64,000 nucleotides of DNA from CAZESS01 sp964414415. Lineage in GTDB: Archaea > Thermoplasmatota > E2 > UBA202 > DSCA01. Under the pieces are notes generated by a model, which had not been told where the DNA came from, did not search any database, and saw only the letters and a list, made by a program, of their open reading frames with translations. The DNA is taken from positions 1 through 64,000 of the forward strand of contig CAYPWJ010000005.1 of the NCBI GenBank assembly GCA_964414415.1, in the 5' to 3' direction. This document shows, one piece after another, positions 19,407 through 26,660 of the stretch. Within the stretch, counting starts at the first letter, position 1. Each line of letters opens with the position of its first letter. The translations under genes were made by a program, and so were the position numbers.

Positions 19407-19705
19407 AGAGATAGCTCCTCTGGAGCGATCGGCAGCAGGTCTCCTGCAGCCCAGTTAAGAAGCACATGACGTCTCCCTCGTCATGACCAGCGACGACGGG
19501 AGCGTGCGGCAGGCCCCACAGCGGCATACATCGAAAAAAGGAGCATCATTCTTCAGGCAAACAACCAGGGAATGCGCCTTCAAAAGCAGAGTGAACCGGC
19601 CGTGGGGCCTCGGCACCGCGGCACCTGGAAGACCTGCCGCATGCCTGCAATGCGCTTGATAGCCGGGTGAAAGCGGTTAAATAGCCACCGTCACTTTATG
19701 GATTC
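19407..19705. other. Intergenic region, no gene recognised
   Basis: 299 nt. A short inverted repeat GCTCC-TCT-GGAGC (19414-19426) follows the exporter stop and could help end transcription. GGTTAAATAG at 19675-19684 is the likely TATA box of the epimerase gene (ATG 22 nt downstream, no ribosome site). Nothing resembling a tRNA or small protein was found in the rest. Confidence 0.5.
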
Positions 19706-20692
19706 ATGCATCTCCTCGTCACCGGTGGCAGCGGATTCCTCGGCGGCTACCTCCTCGACGAGCTGCAGGAAGATGGCTACGACATTCGGGTTATGAGCAG
19801 GCACCCGGGCCAGCTGTCGGAGGACAACGGCGGCATAGAGGCCTGCTACGGCGACCTGACCGAAGCACATTCGCTGCGAAAGGTCATGCAGGGCGTCGAT
19901 ATGGTATTCCATAACGCCGCCATCGCCGCAGACTACGGCCCTGCGGAGCGCTTCAGGCGGGTCAACGTGGCGGGGACGAGAAATGTCCTCGATGCCTGCC
20001 GAAACGCAGGTGTGCCACGCCTGGTGTATACGAGCTCAGCCGGTGTATACGGCTTTCCTGACAGCGAGGCACCGATCACCGAGGCCAGTCCGAAGCGGCC
20101 GATGAACGCGTATCAGCGCTCCAAGTGGGAGGCGGAGCGGCTCGTGCTGCAGCAGGATGATATCGAAGCGGTCGCGGTGCGGCCGCCGCTGGTGCTGGGG
20201 CCAGGGTCGCCTGCCGCCCCGTTGCTGCTGTCCCGGCTTGAAGCACAAAAGTTGCCGTTTTTTGGCTCGGGTGACAACCTGATTTCGCTGGCGCATCCCC
20301 GCGACGTTGCACGCTGCCTCAGGCTGGCCGGTGAGGAGGGACAGAGCGGCGGGGTCTACAACGCGGTGAGCTTTACCTGCCCGGCCAAGCGGCTGTTCAG
20401 GGAGCTGGCCGACCGGCTCGGGGTGCAGCCGCCGCAGCGCCACCTGCCGTATCCGCTGGCGTATGCCGCCGCCGTCCTAGCTGAGTGGATGGCGCGGCTC
20501 CGCAGCGGTGAGCCGACATTGACGCGCTTCAGGGTGATGCAGTTCGGGACGAGCCGGGACATTCGCTCCGATAAGGCGATGCGGGAGCTGGGGTTTAGAC
20601 CTGCCTGGGACCTGGCGGCGATGGCCGACGACCTGGTGTCGTGGTATCACGACAGGGATGAGCAGCGAAATGCCGTCAATGAAAAACATTAA
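19706..20692 (+). CDS. NAD(P)-dependent epimerase/dehydratase (extended SDR)
   Basis: 328 residues. The N-terminal Rossmann motif is TGGSGFLGGYL (residues 6-16), the catalytic YxxxK is YQRSK (about 133-137) with the preceding YTSSAGVYG Ser, and the GDL stretch that contacts NAD lies near residue 50. The closest overall pattern is the sugar-nucleotide epimerase / 3-beta-hydroxysteroid dehydrogenase-like branch; the substrate cannot be told from sequence. It ends directly before the promoter of the oxygen-defence operon and is likely a separate transcript. Confidence 0.85.
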   Translation: MHLLVTGGSGFLGGYLLDELQEDGYDIRVMSRHPGQLSEDNGGIEACYGDLTEAHSLRKVMQGVDMVFHNAAIAADYGPAERFRRVNVAGTRNVLDACRNAGVPRLVYTSSAGVYGFPDSEAPITEASPKRPMNAYQRSKWEAERLVLQQDDIEAVAVRPPLVLGPGSPAAPLLLSRLEAQKLPFFGSGDNLISLAHPRDVARCLRLAGEEGQSGGVYNAVSFTCPAKRLFRELADRLGVQPPQRHLPYPLAYAAAVLAEWMARLRSGEPTLTRFRVMQFGTSRDIRSDKAMRELGFRPAWDLAAMADDLVSWYHDRDEQRNAVNEKH

Positions 20693-20717
20693 ATACTACT
20701 TTGTATTATGTTTTTTG

Positions 20718-20732
20718 TTGTAAGCGTTACAA
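20718..20732. promoter_or_regulatory. Candidate PerR/Fur-type operator
   Basis: TTGTAAGCGTTACAA is a 15-nt palindrome with TTGTAA/TTACAA arms and the size of a 7-1-7 Fur-family box. It lies about 25-30 nt after an AT-rich ATTAAATACT element (TATA candidate), near the expected start of transcription. A second, wider inverted repeat surrounds it: TACTACTTTGTA (20694-20705) and TACAAAATAGTA (20728-20739), one mismatch. Confidence 0.55.
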
Positions 20733-20760
20733 AATAGTAGCGCTTTCAACGGTGGTGCAG

Positions 20761-21183
20761 ATGGACGAATACGTCTCAATCCTCAGGGACCACGACATCA
20801 CGGTTACGCCCCAGCGGATAGCCGTGCTCAGGTATCTGGACGAACATCGCACGCATCCCGACGCCGACAGCATCTACGAGGACCTCAAACGGGACAACCC
20901 CTCGCTCTCCAAGACCACCATCTACAACACGCTGGACATGCTCCAGCAGCACGACCTCGTCAAGGTGCTCACCATCGGAACGAGGTTCCGGTACGACGTC
21001 AACCTCAAGCCCCACCACCACTTCCGCTGCCGGCGGTGCGGCGCCATCATCGACCTCCCGCCGGGCAACGCATCTCTGGACTGCATCGACACCGACGGCC
21101 ACCGCGTCGACGAGGTCCACGTCTACCTCAAAGGCATCTGCAACCAATGCCTGCACAAAGAAAAGGAGGACAACAATGGATAA
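20761..21183 (+). CDS. Fur/PerR-family metal-dependent repressor
   Basis: 140 residues with the full Fur layout: winged helix in 1-80 (VTPQRIAVLRYLDEH, recognition helix SKTTIYNTLDML) and a dimerisation domain with HHHF and two CxxC zinc pairs (CRRC about 96-99; CNQC about 131-134). As first gene of an operon of peroxide, superoxide and iron-storage proteins, it probably acts like PerR, sensing peroxide through bound iron. GGTGGT five nt before ATG 20761 fixes this start over the more upstream one. The candidate operator lies 28-42 nt upstream and suggests self-regulation. The last codons overlap the rubredoxin gene by 8 nt. Confidence 0.9.
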   Translation: MDEYVSILRDHDITVTPQRIAVLRYLDEHRTHPDADSIYEDLKRDNPSLSKTTIYNTLDMLQQHDLVKVLTIGTRFRYDVNLKPHHHFRCRRCGAIIDLPPGNASLDCIDTDGHRVDEVHVYLKGICNQCLHKEKEDNNG

Positions 21184-21337
21184 ATATGTATGCACAGTCT
21201 GCGGCTACGTCTACGACCCCCAAGAGGGCGACCCCGACGGCGGCATCGAGCCAGGGACGCCGTTCGAAGAGATACCCGACGACTGGGTCTGCCCCGTCTG
21301 CGGCGCCGCCAAGGACGCATTCAAGCCAGTGGAGTAA
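21176..21337 (+). CDS. Rubredoxin
   Basis: 53 residues, the full size of a rubredoxin. The two iron-binding pairs are CTVCGYVYDP and CPVCGAAKDAF, and the middle has the usual GIEPGTPFEEIPDDWVC stretch. It binds one iron as Fe(Cys)4 and carries single electrons in the cytoplasm. Its place between the regulator and the flavodiiron gene, with 8-nt overlap and a 3-nt gap, suggests it is the electron donor to the flavodiiron protein and superoxide reductase encoded next. AGGAGGACAAC before the ATG is a ribosome site. Confidence 0.97.
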   Translation: MDKYVCTVCGYVYDPQEGDPDGGIEPGTPFEEIPDDWVCPVCGAAKDAFKPVE

Positions 21338-21340
21338 ACC

Positions 21341-22528
21341 ATGCAGCTAGAAGCAATAGACACAAACATATATGCAGCAGTAGCGCGGCACTGGGACCGC
21401 GAGCTCTTCGACGAGCTCATCCCCCTGCCCGACGGCACCAGCTACAACGCCTACCTGATAGAGGGCAGCGAGGCGACTGCGCTCATCGACACCGTCGACC
21501 CCGCCAAGCAGCACGAGCTGCTCGACCTGCTCGACCGCTACGACGGCGACATCGACTACCTGATAGCCAACCACGCCGAGCAGGACCACTCCGGGAGCGT
21601 CCCGGCGGTGCTCGACCGCTATCCTGATGCAACAGTCTACTGCACGGCAAAATGCCGGGACATGCTCATCGACCACCTGCACGTCGACGAGGAGCATATC
21701 CAAGTGGTGGCGGACGGCGACACGCTGTCGCTGGGCGACACAACGCTCCGGTTCATCGAGACGCCATGGGTCCACTGGCCGGAGACCATGAGCACCTATC
21801 TGGAAGAGCAACGCATCCTGTTCCCCTGCGACTTCTTCGGCTCCCACCTGGCAACCAGCAACCTCTACGTGGAGGACGAGGCGAGGGTGTACGAGGCGGC
21901 GAAGCGCTACTACGCCGAGATCATGATGCCGTTCCGGAAGCCAATCCAGAAAAACCTGGCGAAGCTTGCTCCGCTCGACATCGACATGATAGCACCGAGC
22001 CACGGACCCATCTATCGCCACCCTGAGTTCATCATGGACGCCTACCGGGACTGGGCCGGCGACAGCGTCGCCAGCGAGGTCCTGCTGCCATATGTCTCGA
22101 TGCACGGGAGCACCAAGGCGATGGTGGACTATTTCGTCGACGCGCTGATCGAGCGTGGCGTTACGGTGAAGCCGTTCAATCTCACCACGACGGACCTCGG
22201 GCAGCTGGCCGTCGCGCTCGTCGACGCGGCCACGCTGGTCATCGCGTCGCCGACGGTGCTCGGCGGGCCGCATCCCAAGGCCGTCTATGCCGCCTACCTC
22301 GCGAATGCGTTGCGGCCGAAGACGCGCTACGCGGGTGTCATCGGTTCCTACGGCTGGGGCGGCCGTATGGAGAACAAGATCATCGACCTCATCGGCAATC
22401 TCAACGTGGAGCTCCTTGACCCTGTTATATCAAAGGGTCATCCACGTGACGGCGACTATGCATCGATAGATGCACTAGCCGACGAAATACTTAAAAGACA
22501 TAAAGAGATAAAAGACACGGAGGTATAA
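21341..22528 (+). CDS. Flavodiiron protein (A-type flavoprotein), O2/NO reductase
   Basis: 395 residues, the standard two-domain size. The N-terminal beta-lactamase-fold diiron domain has HAEQDH (H-x-E-x-D-H), His in WVHWPETM, Asp in FPCDFFGSH and His in APSHGPIY: all ligands are present. The flavodoxin domain (about 250-390) binds FMN at SMHGSTKAM and holds GSYGWGG. It reduces oxygen to water, or NO to N2O, with electrons from rubredoxin or, in methanogen-type FprA, from F420H2. Adjacency to rubredoxin favours the first; the sequence alone does not decide. Confidence 0.95.
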   Translation: MQLEAIDTNIYAAVARHWDRELFDELIPLPDGTSYNAYLIEGSEATALIDTVDPAKQHELLDLLDRYDGDIDYLIANHAEQDHSGSVPAVLDRYPDATVYCTAKCRDMLIDHLHVDEEHIQVVADGDTLSLGDTTLRFIETPWVHWPETMSTYLEEQRILFPCDFFGSHLATSNLYVEDEARVYEAAKRYYAEIMMPFRKPIQKNLAKLAPLDIDMIAPSHGPIYRHPEFIMDAYRDWAGDSVASEVLLPYVSMHGSTKAMVDYFVDALIERGVTVKPFNLTTTDLGQLAVALVDAATLVIASPTVLGGPHPKAVYAAYLANALRPKTRYAGVIGSYGWGGRMENKIIDLIGNLNVELLDPVISKGHPRDGDYASIDALADEILKRHKEIKDTEV

Positions 22529-22529
22529 A

Positions 22530-22916
22530 ATGGACGAATTTGAAGACCTGCTACAGAAGGCAGACTGGAAGAAAGAGAAACACATGCCGGTCATCGCGGT
22601 GCTCGAAGCCAAAGGCGACGAGGTGCGCCTGGAGGCGAGCGTCGGCAAAGAAATCGGGCATCCCAACACGACGGCGCACCATATCGAATGGATCGAGGTG
22701 TACTTCAAGCCCGACAGCAAGGAATTCCCCTACCTCGTCGGACGATACGACTTCGCGGCACATGGCGCCTCGACCGACGGCGCCGACAGCAGCACCGTGT
22801 ACACAAAACCGGCGGTGACGACGTCGTTCAAGACCGAAACGTCAGGCGTCATCTACGCCAAGTCGTACTGCAACATCCACGGATTGTGGGTCAACAGCGA
22901 AGAAATCACGCTCTAG
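22530..22916 (+). CDS. One-iron superoxide reductase (neelaredoxin type)
   Basis: 128 residues without the N-terminal desulforedoxin domain, so it is a one-iron enzyme. The Fe(His)4Cys site is complete: His18, His44, His50, Cys114 and His117 (HPN, HH, CNIHG), and the conserved Glu-Lys pair before His18 (EKHMP) is present. It reduces superoxide to peroxide in the cytoplasm without making O2, with rubredoxin as likely donor. It starts one nt after the flavodiiron gene; peroxide it forms could be removed by the peroxiredoxin encoded two genes later. Confidence 0.95.
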   Translation: MDEFEDLLQKADWKKEKHMPVIAVLEAKGDEVRLEASVGKEIGHPNTTAHHIEWIEVYFKPDSKEFPYLVGRYDFAAHGASTDGADSSTVYTKPAVTTSFKTETSGVIYAKSYCNIHGLWVNSEEITL

Positions 22917-22930
22917 CGAGGTGAACCGAT

Positions 22931-23416
22931 ATGGGAACAATTGGACGAGAAATGGTTGACATGGACGTCGAGGAGCTGCTGGAGCTGCTGAACAAGGCGT
23001 TTGCCGATGAATGGCTGGCCTACTACCAGTACTGGATCGGCGCGCAGGTGCTCGAAGGACAGCTGCACGGCGAAGCCGAAGCGGAGCTGCTCGAGCACGC
23101 GAACGACGAACTGCGGCATGCGCAGATGCTGGCAGACCGGATCATCCAGCTGGACGGCACCCCGGTGTTGACGCCGGAGGACTGGTACACGCATACAAAC
23201 TGCGGCTACGAGGCACCCACCGATCCGTCGGTCAAAACGATCATCCATCAGAACATCGACGGCGAGCAGTGCGCCATCAAGGTCTACCGGAAACTCGCGG
23301 ATATGACCAGGGACACGGATCCGGTGACCTACGAGATCGTGCTGGAGATACTGCGCGATGAGATTGAGCACGAGGACGACCTCGAGGGTATCCTCGACGA
23401 CATGAAACATATGTAA
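22931..23416 (+). CDS. Dps-like ferritin with active-site cysteine pair (DPSL/thioferritin type)
   Basis: 161 residues of a four-helix diiron protein. Ligand motifs: EWLAYYQYW (helix A Glu), ELLEHANDELRH (ExxH, helix B) and ILRDEIEHEDDL (second ExxH, helix D). Two cysteines (HTNCGYE and GEQCAIK) flank the third helix, as in archaeal and Bacteroides Dps-like proteins that carry a thiol pair beside the diiron site. Such proteins form 12-mer cages and use peroxide to oxidise iron. GAGGTGA eight nt before the ATG is a strong ribosome site. The DPSL subtype is inferred from the Cys pair. Confidence 0.8.
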   Translation: MGTIGREMVDMDVEELLELLNKAFADEWLAYYQYWIGAQVLEGQLHGEAEAELLEHANDELRHAQMLADRIIQLDGTPVLTPEDWYTHTNCGYEAPTDPSVKTIIHQNIDGEQCAIKVYRKLADMTRDTDPVTYEIVLEILRDEIEHEDDLEGILDDMKHM

Positions 23417-23430
23417 GGAAGGTGAAAAAA

Positions 23431-24102
23431 ATGGAAAAACACGAGAAAGAAAAAGGTATGCCCCTCATCGGGGACCGGTTTCCGGAGCTAACGGTACAGA
23501 CGACCCACGGGGAACTGAAGCTGCCCGACGCGTTCAAGGGAAAATGGTTCATCCTGTTCTCCCACCCCGGCGACTTCACGCCCGTCTGCACAACCGAGTT
23601 CTACGCGTTCCAGAAACGCTTCGAGGAGTTCCAGTCGCTGAACACAGAGCTCATCGGCCTGAGCATCGACCAAGTGTTCAGCCATCTCAAGTGGACGGAG
23701 TGGATCGAGGACAAGCTCGGAGAAAAAATCGAGTTTCCGATCATCGCCGACGGCACCGGGAAAGTCGCCAACCGGCTGGGGCTCATCCATAGCGCCGGCG
23801 GCACCGCAACGGTGCGGGCGGTCTTCATCGTCGACCCCAAGGCGACGATACGCGCCATCCTCTACTATCCGGCGGAGCTCGGCCGCAACATGGACGAGTT
23901 CATCCGGATGATCAAGGGCTTCCAGAAGGCCGACGAGGACGGCGTCGCCATCCCGGCGAACTGGCCGGAGAACGAACTTGTGCGCGACCACGTCATCGTG
24001 CCCCCGGCGAGCGACGAAAAGACAATCGAGGAACGCAAAAAGCTGCAGGACAAAGGCAAAATCGAGTGCTTCGACTGGTGGCTCTGCCACCGGAAGCCCT
24101 AA
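23431..24102 (+). CDS. Peroxiredoxin, archaeal Prx6-like with C-terminal Cys pair
   Basis: 223 residues. The peroxidatic Cys53 is in DFTPVCTTEF, with the following Arg and the archaeal C-terminal arm containing Cys213 and Cys219 (IECFDWWLCH), the same spacing as in the crenarchaeal thioredoxin peroxidase type. It reduces H2O2 and alkyl peroxides in the cytoplasm. ATG 23431 is preferred over GTG 23422 because GGAAGGTG (23417-23424) then has a normal spacing. It is the fifth enzyme gene in the operon and removes the product of superoxide reductase. Confidence 0.95.
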   Translation: MEKHEKEKGMPLIGDRFPELTVQTTHGELKLPDAFKGKWFILFSHPGDFTPVCTTEFYAFQKRFEEFQSLNTELIGLSIDQVFSHLKWTEWIEDKLGEKIEFPIIADGTGKVANRLGLIHSAGGTATVRAVFIVDPKATIRAILYYPAELGRNMDEFIRMIKGFQKADEDGVAIPANWPENELVRDHVIVPPASDEKTIEERKKLQDKGKIECFDWWLCHRKP

Positions 24103-24133
24103 ACACGGCCATCATATGCAAAGGTGAAAAACC

Positions 24134-24652
24134 ATGATAAAGAAAGAGATAGAAAACGCGATAAACGACCAGATAAACGAGGAGCTGTACTCGGCCTACA
24201 TCTACCTGTCGATGTCCGGCTACTTCGAAGACCAGGACCTGCCGGGCTTCGCCCAGTGGATGTACGCCCAGTACCAGGAGGAGATAGAGCACGCGATGCG
24301 CTTCTACCGCTACCTGCAAGAGCGCGGCGGCCGGCTGCACCTCCAAGAAATCAAGGAGCCACCCAAGGAGTGGGACTCGCCGCTCGACGCGTTTGAGACG
24401 GCGCTGGAGCACGAGCGATACATCACCGGCTGCATCGACGACCTCGTTGATCTCGCGGAAAACGTGCAGGACCGGGCGACGTTCAACATGCTGCAGTGGT
24501 ATGTCGACGAGCAGGTGGAGGAGGAAGACAGCGTCGGGGAGATCGTCGCGAAGCTGGAGCGCGTCGGCGACAGCGGCCACGGCCTCCTGATGCTCGACCG
24601 CGACCTCGGGCAGCGACAGGCCGGCGCCAGCGACGAAGAAACAGCGGAATAG
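24134..24652 (+). CDS. ftnA: Ferritin (non-haem, FtnA type)
   Basis: 172 residues. Ferroxidase residues are visible: Glu in NEELYSAYIYL, ExxH in EEIEHAMRF, and the later Glu/Gln pair in YVDEQVEEED. It stores iron as ferric mineral in a 24-mer cage. AAGGTGA before the ATG is a ribosome site. As last gene of the operon, it would sequester iron that would otherwise feed Fenton chemistry, in step with a PerR/Fur regulator at the front. The C-terminal 20 residues are a polar extension. Confidence 0.95.
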   Translation: MIKKEIENAINDQINEELYSAYIYLSMSGYFEDQDLPGFAQWMYAQYQEEIEHAMRFYRYLQERGGRLHLQEIKEPPKEWDSPLDAFETALEHERYITGCIDDLVDLAENVQDRATFNMLQWYVDEQVEEEDSVGEIVAKLERVGDSGHGLLMLDRDLGQRQAGASDEETAE

Positions 24653-24728
24653 CTCCCTCTCTCTTTTCCCTCTTTTCTAATTCTTTTAGCTCTTGTTAAA
24701 TCTCACCTGTTCTTTTCCTTGTTTTTGT
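24653..24728 (+). terminator. Pyrimidine-rich terminator of the oxygen-defence operon
   Basis: CTCTCTTTTCCCTC, TTCTTTTAGC and TTCCTTGTTTTTG follow the ferritin stop: several T-runs without hairpin, as expected for an archaeal terminator. Confidence 0.5.
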
Positions 24729-24769
24729 CACCGATACCTGGTCATCGAGGTGGAGACGTCTTGCCAGGG

Positions 24770-24777
24770 TTTTTATA
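24770..24777 (+). promoter_or_regulatory. TATA box of the small hydrophilic protein gene
   Basis: TTTTTATA ends 23 nt before ATG 24800, and no ribosome site lies between, which fits a leaderless transcript and selects that ATG over the in-frame upstream one at 24719. Confidence 0.6.
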
Positions 24778-24799
24778 CCCGGGTGTATGTTGTGCTGGT

Positions 24800-25120
24800 A
24801 TGGAAACGTCATTGGGCGACGATGAGCGGGAGAAAGAAAAGAAGACGCTGCAGGACTACATCGAAGCCGGCCGCGCCGGCGAGCAAGATATGCCGGACTC
24901 GCTGCTCTCCCAACGAAAAATGGAGGGGCTGGGCCGCGAGGCTGCACGGACCGCCATCAGCCAGGGGCCGCCGTCCACCGACGACGCGGTTGCAGAAACG
25001 CTCGGGCAGCGGCTGAACCGGCACAAGGAAAAGCTCAAGGAGCTCTCCGACATGGCGACCGGCAAACCGCTGGCCGGCCTCGAGGAGACACCCGACGAGC
25101 GAGCCAGCGAGACAGAGTAA
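24800..25120 (+). CDS. Small hydrophilic protein of unknown function
   Basis: 106 residues, highly charged, without membrane segments, cysteines or a known domain. The first 20 residues are acidic/basic helical (DDEREKEKKTLQDYIEAG), the middle contains GLGREAARTAISQ, and the end is acidic. Codon use matches its neighbours, and the leaderless promoter signal supports expression. It follows the oxygen-defence operon but has its own promoter. No function is proposed. Confidence 0.6.
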   Translation: METSLGDDEREKEKKTLQDYIEAGRAGEQDMPDSLLSQRKMEGLGREAARTAISQGPPSTDDAVAETLGQRLNRHKEKLKELSDMATGKPLAGLEETPDERASETE

Positions 25121-25171
25121 CAAGGAAGCACGTTACTGTCTTCCTCCCCAGCCCCTTTTATTTGTTGTATG

Positions 25172-26098
25172 CTAGTCGAGGATGTCGGTTGAGAAACTAC
25201 CGGTCAGGTTGACGGGTGATGCCGTATGCTGTCGGCCGTGATAGGTGAAGGTGGCGCTGCTGTCGACGGTGTACCTGGTCGTCTCGTCGTTCTCAATGTG
25301 CGTCGCAAACCACTGGATGAGGTCGCTGCCGTTGACGACGGCGCTGCAGGCCACCTGAGTGGTCTCGTGGGGTGGCAGCGTGACGCTGCCGGTGAGGGAG
25401 CCGCGGCCGACGGTGAGGTTGTTCATCCCGAAGCGGTAGGTGAACGCGTCGACCTCGATGGCGCTGTCATGCGGGTTGTAGAGGTGGACGGTGGTGTTGA
25501 TGACGGTCGCTTCGCCGGTGACGCTGTCCCATGTGGCGGTGAAGTCGCTGGCGACGAGCAGCCGGCGCTCGCTTCCATCTATGGATGCCGTGACGTTCCG
25601 GGGCTGGCTGAGCCGGAGCGTTTGAAGCAGGTCTGTATGCACGGTGCCGTAGCTCTCGTGGATGGTCCGGGTGCGGTGGAGAGGCCCGGCGGTGGCCTTC
25701 ACGGTGTACATGAACTCGATGTGGGTGGTCTCGCCGCGGTCGACATGTGACGACCACCATCGGGGCACCCTGCTCATGTTGACGCTGCTGACGGAGTCGA
25801 TGACGGTGGCGCCATGTTTGAGGGTGACGTCGGCGTCGTGCCCCTTGGCGATGACGATGTCGTTGAGTAGGACTGCATAGCGGAGCGATGAAATCGTGAC
25901 GTCGAAGGGATTTGGGTTGTCGACGGTTGCCGTGGTCACCAGTTCCGTCTCGTTTGCTGACACGTTTCCCCAGCTGTTCTCTATCGAGGTTACCCGTGGC
26001 GCGCCGAGCCAGCCTGCCAGGTAGCCCGCTACGGCGGCGACGGCGACGGCTGCACCTGCGACCACGACGGCCGCGACGGCTTTTTTCCAGCGCTTCAT
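25172..26098 (-). CDS. Membrane-anchored protein with two tandem LEA14/WHy domains
   Basis: 308 residues: a short basic N-terminus, one helix (about 8-30) as signal anchor, then two LEA_2/WHy (water-stress, NDR1-like) beta domains at about 38-165 and 175-305. Domain 1 has the hallmark NPNPFDVTISSLRYAVLLND and domain 2 the matching LYNPHDSAIEVDAFTYRFGMN. In plants, bacteria and archaea this fold is linked to desiccation or envelope stress; how it acts is unclear. The domains face outside. The gene shares its strand and about 60 nt of spacing with the exported protein gene upstream (26161-26568), likely an operon. Confidence 0.75.
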   Translation of the reverse strand: MKRWKKAVAAVVVAGAAVAVAAVAGYLAGWLGAPRVTSIENSWGNVSANETELVTTATVDNPNPFDVTISSLRYAVLLNDIVIAKGHDADVTLKHGATVIDSVSSVNMSRVPRWWSSHVDRGETTHIEFMYTVKATAGPLHRTRTIHESYGTVHTDLLQTLRLSQPRNVTASIDGSERRLLVASDFTATWDSVTGEATVINTTVHLYNPHDSAIEVDAFTYRFGMNNLTVGRGSLTGSVTLPPHETTQVACSAVVNGSDLIQWFATHIENDETTRYTVDSSATFTYHGRQHTASPVNLTGSFSTDILD

Positions 26099-26160
26099 GG
26101 TGGCTACTCCTGCTCTTCAAACATGGCGTGGTTTTTGAAGCTTTGTATCCGAGGCGTTGG

Positions 26161-26568
26161 TTATCCGTCGAGCGGCACCGTCAGCGGCCCAAGGACGAGC
26201 AGGCTGCCTTCGATGTCAGTCTGCATCTGCTCTCCCTGCACTGTGTAGGATATGGCGGCGGACACCGTGGCAGGACCGAGACCGACGACGCCGATGGTGC
26301 GCAGCGCCGACTCGCCCGGCTCGAGCTCGGCTGGATGCCAGCCCGTGTCGCGCCCGAGGAGGACAAGGCCGCCGGCGATGGACAGCGTCTGCAGTCCCTC
26401 GACGACGACCACGTCGTCATCCATGTTGGTGATGCGTATCCTGATGCCGAGCCCGGGCTCGAAGGAGCCGGTGACGTCGGCCGGCGTGGCCTGTACCGTC
26501 CCACTGCCTGCCAGCAGCGGCACCGTGAGCAGGAGCGCCATGCCGACAGCCGTGGCTTTCTGTATCAT
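26161..26568 (-). CDS. Small exported protein of unknown function
   Basis: 135 residues with a signal peptide (about 1-27, ending near VQA). The remainder is a beta-rich domain with VRIRITNMDDDVVVVEGL-type strands and a Gly-rich loop, resembling short exported Ig-like/LEA-like proteins of unknown role in other euryarchaea. It lies first in a likely two-gene unit with the tandem WHy-domain protein, so a shared envelope-stress job is possible. No catalytic residues stand out. Confidence 0.6.
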   Translation of the reverse strand: MIQKATAVGMALLLTVPLLAGSGTVQATPADVTGSFEPGLGIRIRITNMDDDVVVVEGLQTLSIAGGLVLLGRDTGWHPAELEPGESALRTIGVVGLGPATVSAAISYTVQGEQMQTDIEGSLLVLGPLTVPLDG

Positions 26569-26637
26569 GTCGCCTCCACCTCTATAACCGCGTGCGGCTA
26601 TTAAAACATTCCGTCACCTGAAGATGGCAGGTCGGTT

Positions 26638-26652
26638 CAAAAGAAGAAAAAG
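26638..26652 (-). terminator. T-rich terminator of cdc48
   Basis: The minus strand reads CTTTTTCTTCTTTTG just after the CDC48 stop, an archaeal-type T tract. Confidence 0.45.
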
Positions 26653-26660
26653 GGGGGCGG

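Noticed and set aside
19407..19705. Possible tRNA or small RNA gene in the 299-nt gap
   Set aside because: No T-loop or cloverleaf pairing found; only a weak 5-nt hairpin and a TATA box.
23422..23430. GTG 23422 as peroxiredoxin start
   Set aside because: It lies inside the ribosome site that serves ATG 23431.
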